NCBI RefSeq assembly: GCF_016863035.1 | Contig: NZ_BOOC01000007.1 | Span: 62,001 to 126,000, forward strand | Origin: Microbispora corallina | Lineage (GTDB): Bacteria > Actinomycetota > Actinomycetes > Streptosporangiales > Streptosporangiaceae | Direction: 5' to 3' | Length of the DNA stretch: 64,000 nt | Part shown: positions 57,612-64,000 of the stretch, piece after piece | Layout: each line of letters begins with the position of its first letter | Position numbering within the stretch: the stretch's first letter is position 1 | The notes under the pieces: generated by a model | What the model was told of the DNA's origin: nothing | The model's database searches: none | Seen by the model: the letters and a program-made list of their open reading frames with translations, nothing else | Made by a program: the position numbers and the translations under genes

Positions 57612-57694
57612 TGGGAACGCTCCAGGTTCCCGCCGCCGCGGGCGGGCCGGTACGCGCGACGGGGACGGTCCGCGCGGAGGGGAGGCCGGGCTGA
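57611..57694 (+). CDS. 27-aa mini-ORF bridging DUF6504 and dnaE2
   Basis: ATG 57611 overlaps the DUF6504 stop and its TGA overlaps the dnaE2 ATG, a double TGATG arrangement. It encodes MGTLQVPAAAGGPVRATG and nine more residues, low complexity. It may simply couple translation across the junction, or be the vestige of a lost gene such as imuB. Confidence 0.4.
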   Translation: MGTLQVPAAAGGPVRATGTVRAEGRPG

Positions 57695-60600
57695 TGGCGT
57701 CGTTCACACACCTGCACACCGCGTCCGCCTTCTCGCTGCGGTACGGCACGGCGTTCCCCGAGGCCCTGGTCCGCCGGGCGGCCGAGCACGGCATGGACGC
57801 GCTGGCGCTGACCGACCGGGACGGCCTGTACGGCGCGGTCAAGCACATCCGGGCCTGCCACGGCACGGGCCTGACCCCTGTCGTCGGCGTCGACCTCGCG
57901 CTCGACGGCGGCCCCGCGAGCCGCGGCAGGCGGGGCGACCCCCCGCGGATCGTCGTGCTGGCCCGCTCCGGCGGCTGGGGGGCCCTGTGCCGCCTCGTGA
58001 CGGCCGCCCACCACGCCGGGGAGCGCGGCGAGCCGTACGTCACGCCGGGGATGGTGGCCGAGCACGCGACCGGCCCGGACGGCGAGCCGCTGCTCGTGGT
58101 CATGCTCGGCCCCCGTTCGGGCGTCGGGCGGGCCGTCGCCGAGCGGCGGGACGACCAGGCCCGCTCCCTGCTGGCCGCCTGGCGCTCGGTCGTGCCCGAT
58201 CTCGTGGTCGAGGTCGCCGACCTGTACGGCTACCGCGACGCGAACATCGCCGCGCGCATGGCGGGGCTCGCCGACTCGATGGGCGTGCCGGTCGTGCTGA
58301 CCAACGCGGTCCGCTACCTGGACGCCGCCGACCACCAGGTGGGCGACGTGCTCGACGCGGCCCGCAAGCTCGTGCCCCTCGACGGACGGCACCTGGACCA
58401 CCCGACGGCCCACGCGTACCTGAAGGACGGCGCCGAGATGGCCCGGATCGCCGCCCGGATCTGCGGCGGCGACCCCGGCCGCGCGGAGCGACTGCTGGCC
58501 GAGACCCGCCGCGTCGCGGAGCGGTGCGCGCTCGACCCCGTCGGGATCGTCCCCCTCCTCGACCCCGTCGACCCCCGGCTCCACCTGCCCGAGACGGACG
58601 CCGACCCGGTCCCGCTGCTGCGGCGCAGGTGCGAGGACGGGCTCGGCCGGCGGGGCCTGGACCGGTCGCGCGATGCGCGGGACCGCCTGGCCGCCGAGCT
58701 CGCGGTGATCGAGAGGAAGCGGCTGTCCGGATACTTCGTGGCGGTCTCCGGGATCACCGACATGATCCGCTCGCTGGGCATCCGCTGCGCGATCCGCGGC
58801 TCGGGCGCGGGGTGCCTGGTGAACTATCTGATCGGCATCGGCGAGGTGAACCCGCTCGACCACGGCCTGCTGATGGAGCGCTTCCTGTCCGAGGGCCGCC
58901 GGGGGCTGCCCGACATCGACATCGACGTCGAGTCCGCCCGCCGCCTCGACTGCTACCGGGCCATCCTCGACCGGTACGGCGAGGCCCGCGTGGCGTGCGT
59001 CTCGATGATGGAGACCTACCGCGCCCGCAGCGCCATCCGGGACGTCGGGTCGGCGATGGGCCTGCCGCCGCACGAGATCGACGTCATCGCCAAGGCGTTC
59101 CCGCAGGTGCGGGCCAAGCAGATCAGGGCCGCGCTGTCCGACCTGCCCGAGCTGCGGGACAGCGGGCTGAACGACCGGTCGCTGCAGGCCGTGTTCCGGC
59201 TGGCCGAACGGCTCGACGGGCTGCCCCGGCACATCGCCCTGCACCCCTGCGGCGTGCTGGTCGGCAACTCCTCGCTCCGCGAGCGCACGCCGGTCGAGCG
59301 GAGCCTGCTCGACTTCCCGATGTCGCAGTTCGACAAGGACGACGTCGAGGAGGCGGGGCTGCTCAAGCTCGACGTCCTCGGCGTGCGCATGCAGTCCGCG
59401 CTGGCCTACTCCCTCCAGGAGATCGAGCGGGTGGACGGCCGGCGGATCGACCTCGACGCGGTCCCGCACGACGACGCCGGGACCTACGACCTCATCCGCG
59501 TCAGCCGCACGCTCGGGTGCTTCCAGATCGAGTCGCCCGGGCAGCGGGAGCTGGTGGCGAAGCTGGAGCCCCGCACCATGCACGACCTGATCGTGGACAT
59601 CTCGCTGTTCCGGCCGGGGCCGGTCAACTCCGACATGGTCACGCCGTACCTGGAGACCCGGCACGGCTTCCGCGAGCCGCAGTACCCGCACGAGAGCCTC
59701 CGGGAGGCGCTGCGCGAGACCAACGGCGTGGTCGTCTTCCACGAGCAGGTCCTCAAGGTCATCGACGTCATGACCGAGTGCGGGCTGTCGGAGGCGGAGC
59801 GGGCCCGCCGCGGCCTCGGCACGCCGGAGGGCCGCGAGGCCGTCCGCGCCTGGTTCGTCCCGCTCGCCCGGGAGAAGGGCTTCCCCGAGGCGACGGTGGA
59901 GCGGGCCTGGCACGTGCTCGACGCGTTCGGCGGGTTCGGGTTCTGCAAGGCGCACGCGGCGGCGTTCGCGCTGCCCACCTACCAGTCGGCCTGGCTGAAG
60001 CGGCACCACTCGGCGGCGTTCTTCGCCGGCGTGCTCACCCACGAGCCCGGCATGTACCCCAACCGGGTCATCCTCGACGAGGCCCGCCAGTGCGGCGTGG
60101 AGATCCTGCCGCTGGACGTCAACCGCTCGGGGGAGAGCTGGCTCGTGGAGCGGACCGGCCCGGTGCCGCCGCGCCGGCCGGGCGAGCTGCGCGTGGACGA
60201 GCTCGGCCGGGGGTACGGCCTGCGCGTGCCGTTCTCGGCCGTCAAGGGGATCAGTGACGCCGAGGTGGCCCGGATGGTGGCGGGCCGGCCCTACACCTCG
60301 CTCGCCGACTTCTGGGAGCGGGCCCGCCCCTCCCGGCCGGTGGCGGAGCGGATCGTGGAGGTCGGCGGGTTCGACGCGCTGCACGGGCTGCGGCCGGGGG
60401 AGCCGCGGTGGCGGCCGGGTGAGCTGACGCGGCGCGACCTGGTCGCGCAGGTCGGCGCGCTGGAGCGGGCCTCCGCGACCGGCGTCACGGCGGGGTCGGC
60501 GGTCCAGCTGCCCATGGAGTTCACCGACCGGGTCACGCCGGGGGAGCTGCCGGAGATGACCGAGGCCGAGGCCGTGGAGGCCGAGCTGGCGATCCTCGGC

Positions 60601-61194
60601 ATGGACGTCAGCCGCCACGTGATGGCTTTCCACGGCGACCTGCTCGACGCGATCGGCGTGACCCGGGCGAGGGACCTGCTGACGTGCAGGAACGGCGCCG
60701 AGATCCTGGTGGCCGGGGTCAAGGTGGCCACCCAGACCCCCGCCGTGCGGTCGGGCCAGCGGGTCATCTTCGCCACCCTGGACGACTCGACCGGCCCGGT
60801 CGACCTGACGTTCTTCGAGTCGGTGCAGGGGCACACGGCGGCGACCGTCTTCGGCTCGTGGATGCTGGTCGCCAGAGGCGTGGTCCGGCGGACCGGGGGC
60901 AGGGCGGTCTCGCTGCGCGCCCTGCACTGCTGGAACCTCGTGGACCTCGACTGGCTGTGGCGCACCCAGGGGATCGACGCGGTCCGAGCCGTGCTGAGCG
61001 AGACGCCCGCGCCCGGCGGCGGGGTGGGCGGACGGCCCGTCGAGTACGGCAACGGGTTCCGCGTGTCGCCCTACTCGGACAACGGGGCACCGCCCGCCGC
61101 CGGCGAAGGCCGGTTCCTCGGCCGGCCCGGGGAGCCCCAGCGCCGGCTCTGGCACGCCAGCTCCGGAAGCTCGGGCCCGACCTCCGGCCGCTGA
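57694..61194 (+). CDS. dnaE2: Error-prone DNA polymerase DnaE2
   Basis: An 1166-aa C-family polymerase. PHP domain at the N-terminus (FTHLHTASAFSLRYGTAF), palm with catalytic Asp407 and Asp409 in GLPDIDIDVES, DEEVGL-like DDVEEAGLLKLDVLGVR, the finger helix-hairpin-helix region, and a C-terminal OB fold (EILVAGVKVATQTPAV, VIFATLDDSTGPVDL). Its length and PHP differences match DnaE2 rather than replicative DnaE1 (usually nearer 1180 with intact PHP). ATG 57694 has GGAGGGGAGG upstream. The operon start carries two SOS boxes, as expected for damage-induced mutagenesis; its usual partners ImuA and ImuB are not in the window. Confidence 0.95.
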   Translation: MASFTHLHTASAFSLRYGTAFPEALVRRAAEHGMDALALTDRDGLYGAVKHIRACHGTGLTPVVGVDLALDGGPASRGRRGDPPRIVVLARSGGWGALCRLVTAAHHAGERGEPYVTPGMVAEHATGPDGEPLLVVMLGPRSGVGRAVAERRDDQARSLLAAWRSVVPDLVVEVADLYGYRDANIAARMAGLADSMGVPVVLTNAVRYLDAADHQVGDVLDAARKLVPLDGRHLDHPTAHAYLKDGAEMARIAARICGGDPGRAERLLAETRRVAERCALDPVGIVPLLDPVDPRLHLPETDADPVPLLRRRCEDGLGRRGLDRSRDARDRLAAELAVIERKRLSGYFVAVSGITDMIRSLGIRCAIRGSGAGCLVNYLIGIGEVNPLDHGLLMERFLSEGRRGLPDIDIDVESARRLDCYRAILDRYGEARVACVSMMETYRARSAIRDVGSAMGLPPHEIDVIAKAFPQVRAKQIRAALSDLPELRDSGLNDRSLQAVFRLAERLDGLPRHIALHPCGVLVGNSSLRERTPVERSLLDFPMSQFDKDDVEEAGLLKLDVLGVRMQSALAYSLQEIERVDGRRIDLDAVPHDDAGTYDLIRVSRTLGCFQIESPGQRELVAKLEPRTMHDLIVDISLFRPGPVNSDMVTPYLETRHGFREPQYPHESLREALRETNGVVVFHEQVLKVIDVMTECGLSEAERARRGLGTPEGREAVRAWFVPLAREKGFPEATVERAWHVLDAFGGFGFCKAHAAAFALPTYQSAWLKRHHSAAFFAGVLTHEPGMYPNRVILDEARQCGVEILPLDVNRSGESWLVERTGPVPPRRPGELRVDELGRGYGLRVPFSAVKGISDAEVARMVAGRPYTSLADFWERARPSRPVAERIVEVGGFDALHGLRPGEPRWRPGELTRRDLVAQVGALERASATGVTAGSAVQLPMEFTDRVTPGELPEMTEAEAVEAELAILGMDVSRHVMAFHGDLLDAIGVTRARDLLTCRNGAEILVAGVKVATQTPAVRSGQRVIFATLDDSTGPVDLTFFESVQGHTAATVFGSWMLVARGVVRRTGGRAVSLRALHCWNLVDLDWLWRTQGIDAVRAVLSETPAPGGGVGGRPVEYGNGFRVSPYSDNGAPPAAGEGRFLGRPGEPQRRLWHASSGSSGPTSGR

Positions 61195-61916
61195 GCCGCC
61201 GCCGTCTCGCGGTACCGCCCGCCGCGGGACGGCGGCTCCGTCACGGGGCCCGTGCCGGCGCCTCCGCTCAGCGCGACCGTCCTCCGGCCACTCCCGCGGC
61301 GCGGCGGGAGGACGGGCGTGTGCCGGGCCGTGATCTCGCGCACGGTCGCCGCGCACAGGAGGGCGGCGACCGCCGTGGCGGCGAGCTCGGGCAGGCCCAG
61401 GCCGGTCAGCGCGTTCAGCCGCTCCGGCCGCACGACCAGCAGGGACAGCGCCGCGAGCCAGCTCAGCCACCAGCAGGCGAGCAGCACGAGCCAGCGGCCG
61501 CGATCACCGGGGGCGCCCTCCGGACCGGCGTCGCGCCAGGCCCGGTCGGCAAGGACGGGAGGGGCCACCAGGTTGACGCCCGGCACGAGCCAGGCCGCCG
61601 CCAGCGCGGCTCCCGGGGTCGCGGGGCGCACGCGGCGCAGCCACGTGAGGTAGGCCAGCGCCGCGGCCGCCGTCGCCGCCACGAGGACGATCATCAGCAC
61701 CGCGAAGACCGTCGCCGCGCCGACGACCAGGTGGGCGCCGGGAGCGTGCGGGTCGGCGCCGAACGACGCGATCTGCCGGGCCAGCCTGCGGCCTCTGACC
61801 TGCTCGAAGACGGCCAGCGCCGCCACCGCGACGACATGAGCGGACAGGGTCGCGTAGACCCCCGCCGCCGCCCGGCCCACCGCCGGCGACGGCCCCGAAG
61901 ACGAGAGGGACCGCAT
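61071..61916 (-). CDS. DUF4328-type membrane protein
   Basis: A 281-aa protein with about five membrane helices (YATLSAHVVAVAALAVF; VVGAATVFAVLMIVLVAATA; LAYLTWLRRVRPATPG; WLVLLACWWLSWLAALSLLV; ATAVAALLCAATV). LTWLRRVR and AAWLVPGVNLVAPPVLADRA are the DUF4328 signature. ATG 61916 follows GGGGGGA at a good distance; GTG 61943 is possible. Its last 41 codons run antisense into the end of dnaE2 (124-bp overlap) and are low complexity, so the natural C-terminus may be shorter. Function unknown. Confidence 0.75.
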   Translation of the reverse strand: MRSLSSSGPSPAVGRAAAGVYATLSAHVVAVAALAVFEQVRGRRLARQIASFGADPHAPGAHLVVGAATVFAVLMIVLVAATAAAALAYLTWLRRVRPATPGAALAAAWLVPGVNLVAPPVLADRAWRDAGPEGAPGDRGRWLVLLACWWLSWLAALSLLVVRPERLNALTGLGLPELAATAVAALLCAATVREITARHTPVLPPRRGSGRRTVALSGGAGTGPVTEPPSRGGRYRETAAAQRPEVGPELPELACQSRRWGSPGRPRNRPSPAAGGAPLSE

Positions 61917-62081
61917 GCGGTCCCCCCTGGCTGCGCTCGTCACGCCTGAGTCCTATCCCGTCCGCGGTTCCGCTAATCAACGGTCGATTTCCATGCTTTT
62001 CAGGTAGAGAATAGAGGGTGCATGCCATGGGTGCCCCGGGCCTTCCCCGGCCCGGCTTCCCGACGACCCCGGAGTCCTTTC

Positions 62082-63008
62082 ATGACCGTCCGCATCGGCG
62101 TCCACAACCACAACCCGTCGCTGTTCTTCCTCTCGCGGCTGGAGCACGTGCTCGACGACATCGGCGAGCCGGTCGAGCTGTACTTCTACGCCGACCCCGC
62201 CCGCACCTGCGACCTGCTGGCCGAGGGGGCCGTGGACATCGGCGGCACGGGCTCCGTGCCACCCCTGGCGGGGCAGGCCGCCGGGCTGCCGATCGTGTAC
62301 GCCGCGGTCTCCGCGCCGCGTCCGGGCCGGGCCGCGCTGCTGGTCGCCCCTGACGGGCCGGTCCGCTCGGTGGCCGACCTCCGCGACCGGCCGGTGGCGC
62401 TGGTCGCCGGCTCCTGGCAGACGCACTTCCTGGCCGCGCTGCTCGACCGGCACGGCCTGTCGTACCAGGACATCGAGCCGCGCCCGGCCGGTCCCGAAGC
62501 CCGCGAGTGGCTGCGGACGGGCGAGGTCGCGGCCTGGGTGGCCCAGGGGGCGGACCTGGTCGAGGCCGAGGGCGGCCTCCGCACGCTGTCGGGCACCCTC
62601 GGCGTGGTCGCCGACCGCTCGGTCTTCACCACCCGGCGCGACTTCGCCGAGGGACGCCCCGAGGCGGTGGCGGCCGTCGCGCGCGGGCTCCGGCAGGCCG
62701 ACGCGTGGGCGCGGGCCAACCTCCGCGAGGCCGCCCACCTCACCGTGGAGGCCGTGGGGGGCTCGGTCGACTCCTGGGAGATGGCGCTCGCCAGGCTCCC
62801 CTGGCGGCTGGAGCCGGTCACCCCCGTGTTCGTGGCCGAGCAGCAGGAGGCGGCCGACGTGCTCTACGCCGGGCGCGTCCTCGCCGACCGGGTGCGCGTG
62901 CGGGCCGCCGTGGTCCCAAGCCTGGAGCCGTACGTCGGCGCGGCCCTTGCGGGAGACCCGGTCCCCGCCGCGGCCGCCCGCCCGCCCCGTCTCCGGTCCG
63001 CCGTGTGA
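62082..63008 (+). CDS. SsuA/NMT1-like binding protein without signal peptide
   Basis: A 308-aa protein with the periplasmic-binding fold of sulfonate/nitrate/thiamine-precursor proteins: VDIGGTGSVPPLAGQAAGLP (mutual position of the ligand loop), VADLRDRPVALVAGSWQTHF, LLDRHGLSYQDIEPRPAGP and LVEAEGGLRTLSG. ATG 62082 has GGAG seven bases upstream. The N-terminus, MTVRIGVHNHNPSLFFLSRL, is a beta-strand and not a signal peptide or lipobox, and there is no permease or ATPase nearby. It may therefore be cytoplasmic, either a sensor or an enzyme on this fold such as DszB-type desulfinases. Convergent with a LysR gene by 21 bases. Confidence 0.75.
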   Translation: MTVRIGVHNHNPSLFFLSRLEHVLDDIGEPVELYFYADPARTCDLLAEGAVDIGGTGSVPPLAGQAAGLPIVYAAVSAPRPGRAALLVAPDGPVRSVADLRDRPVALVAGSWQTHFLAALLDRHGLSYQDIEPRPAGPEAREWLRTGEVAAWVAQGADLVEAEGGLRTLSGTLGVVADRSVFTTRRDFAEGRPEAVAAVARGLRQADAWARANLREAAHLTVEAVGGSVDSWEMALARLPWRLEPVTPVFVAEQQEAADVLYAGRVLADRVRVRAAVVPSLEPYVGAALAGDPVPAAAARPPRLRSAV

Positions 63009-63029
63009 CCGTCCCCCGCGCATGCGAGG

Positions 63030-63941
63030 TCAGCGGGCGGTGAGGGCGTGGACGACCCGCCGGGCCGGGCCGTCGGGCAGGGACCCGTGCAGCACCTCGA
63101 TCCGGTGGACCAGCCGGGGCCAGGCCAGCGGCACGGCGGCCCCGCAGGCCGCGGCCGAGCGGGGGAGCAGGGCGAGTCCGTGCCCGGCGGCCGCGAGGCG
63201 GGCCAGCGTCGCCACGTCGTGCCCCTCGTAGCGCAGCCCGGTCCGGAACCCGTCGATCCGCGCCACCGCGCGCAGCCGGTCGAGCGGCAGCACGCCCGGG
63301 GCGTCCACCCACAGCGCGTCGGCCAGCGCGTCCAGCCGCAGGCCGGGACGGCCGGCCAGCGGATGTCCCTCCGGGAGCACCACGACCAGCGGCTCCTCGC
63401 CGACTCCCGAGGAGGTGAGCGGGCCCACGTCCGGCAGTGCGAGGGGGTCGCTCGGCGCGGCGGGGCCGTCCACCAGGGCCAGGTCCGCCTCGCCCGACGC
63501 CGCCAGCGCCACCGCCGCGCCGGGATCGGCCGTCCGCACGGTGACCGTCCCCGCCGCGCCAGGGCTCCCCGCGGACGCCTCGGGGGCCGGGACGGCGGCC
63601 GCCCGCGCCAGGGCCGCGGCCGTGCCGGGGGTGACGGCCAGGGGTGAGGCGGCCACGGTGACGACGTGCGACTCGGCCACCACCCGGGCGACGTCGGCCC
63701 TGGCGGCCCGCAGGCGCAGCAGGAGCGGACCGGCGTGCTCGAGCAGCCGCTCGCCCGCCCGCGTCGGCCGCACCGGGCGGCGCAGCAGCAGGGGGACGCC
63801 GAGGTCGGCCTCCAGCGCCGCGATCTGCTGGGACACCGCCGGCTGCGTGTACCCGAGCCGGTCGGCGGCGGCGGAGAACGACCCCTCCCGGACCACGGTC
63901 ACGAACGTGCGCAGCAGATGCGGATCCACGCCCATCAGCAT
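63030..63941 (-). CDS. LysR-family transcriptional regulator
   Basis: A 303-aa regulator: helix-turn-helix HLLRTFVTVVREGSFSAAAD then RLGYTQPAVSQQIAALEADL, and a C-terminal effector domain (GEEPLVVVLPEGHPLAGR, LAAAGHGLALLPRSAA). ATG 63941 or 63935. Its target is unclear: the gene to its right is outside the window; the binding-protein-like gene is convergent. The last 59 bases of the window hold its promoter region. Confidence 0.92.
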   Translation of the reverse strand: MLMGVDPHLLRTFVTVVREGSFSAAADRLGYTQPAVSQQIAALEADLGVPLLLRRPVRPTRAGERLLEHAGPLLLRLRAARADVARVVAESHVVTVAASPLAVTPGTAAALARAAAVPAPEASAGSPGAAGTVTVRTADPGAAVALAASGEADLALVDGPAAPSDPLALPDVGPLTSSGVGEEPLVVVLPEGHPLAGRPGLRLDALADALWVDAPGVLPLDRLRAVARIDGFRTGLRYEGHDVATLARLAAAGHGLALLPRSAAACGAAVPLAWPRLVHRIEVLHGSLPDGPARRVVHALTAR

Positions 63942-64000
63942 CGCTTATCGACAGACCAGAAATCATCATTTGTGGTTACCTCGCCTCGTCGTCAGCATGG

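Noticed and set aside
57292-61470. Very long open frame antisense to dnaE2 on the - strand
   Set aside because: It mirrors the third-position GC bias of dnaE2, is rich in Arg, Pro, His and Gly, and has no recognisable domain.

Overview
The window is GC-rich, roughly 70% G+C by eye. It has frequent GTG and TTG starts, many short gene overlaps (GTGA, ATGA, TGATG) and several start codons 6-8 nt after a TAnnnT box, which suggests leaderless transcripts. The gene families (GH26-CBM2, DUF6504 with DnaE2, SHOCT and RDD membrane proteins, DCC protein, PucR, ROK and LacI regulators, many MarR/TetR/GntR pairs) indicate a filamentous actinobacterium, possibly of the Streptosporangiales. The genus is an inference from gene content only.

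Layout. 1-13.1 kb is a glycan-scavenging locus: the end of a sugar-binding lipoprotein and a GH110 alpha-1,3-galactosidase-like enzyme on +, facing a - strand series of ROK repressor, binding lipoprotein, two permeases, GH38 alpha-mannosidase and GH2 beta-galactosidase. 13.2-16.6 kb holds a MarR repressor divergent from two tandem luciferase-like oxidoreductases and an F420/NADPH reductase-like protein, with two identical operators placed on the divergent promoters. 16.8-20.2 kb holds two more regulator/enzyme pairs (SnoaL cyclase with MarR, TetR with FAD monooxygenase). 20.2-24.4 kb is mostly small hypothetical genes. 24.6-27.7 kb is a LacI regulator and a secreted GH26 beta-mannanase with a CBM2, with a near-perfect 21-bp palindrome just before the mannanase.

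28.2-35.2 kb looks like a decayed integrative element. A perfect 46-bp copy of the 3' part of tRNA-Arg(TCT) lies at 28277-28322 and the intact tRNA is at 35153-35226. Between them are an orphan histidine kinase, transposase scraps, a secreted MINPP-type phosphatase, a MTHFR-like protein and the central piece of a tyrosine integrase. A full-length tyrosine recombinase lies just outside, on the 5' side of the tRNA. 36.4-48.7 kb is mixed housekeeping: VOC protein, orphan NarL-type kinase, STAS protein, TetR/carboxymuconolactone decarboxylase pair, Gfo/Idh/MocA dehydrogenase, kinase-like phosphotransferase, CobD, an ABC-2 exporter with a PucR regulator, small membrane proteins and a quinone oxidoreductase. 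48.7-54.2 kb is an ABC importer with a HAD phosphatase and a divergent GntR/UTRA regulator.

54.2-57.1 kb is the most notable locus: a graspetide (omega-ester/amide peptide) cluster on the - strand with a 74-aa precursor, a MvdC/MvdD-like ATP-grasp ligase and a tightly coupled ABC exporter. It is divergent from DUF6504 - 27-aa mini-ORF - dnaE2 (57.3-61.2 kb). The shared intergenic region carries two tandem LexA-type SOS boxes 22 bp apart, so the mutagenic polymerase and perhaps the peptide are damage-induced. The window ends with a DUF4328 membrane protein, a binding-protein-like protein without a signal peptide, and a LysR regulator.
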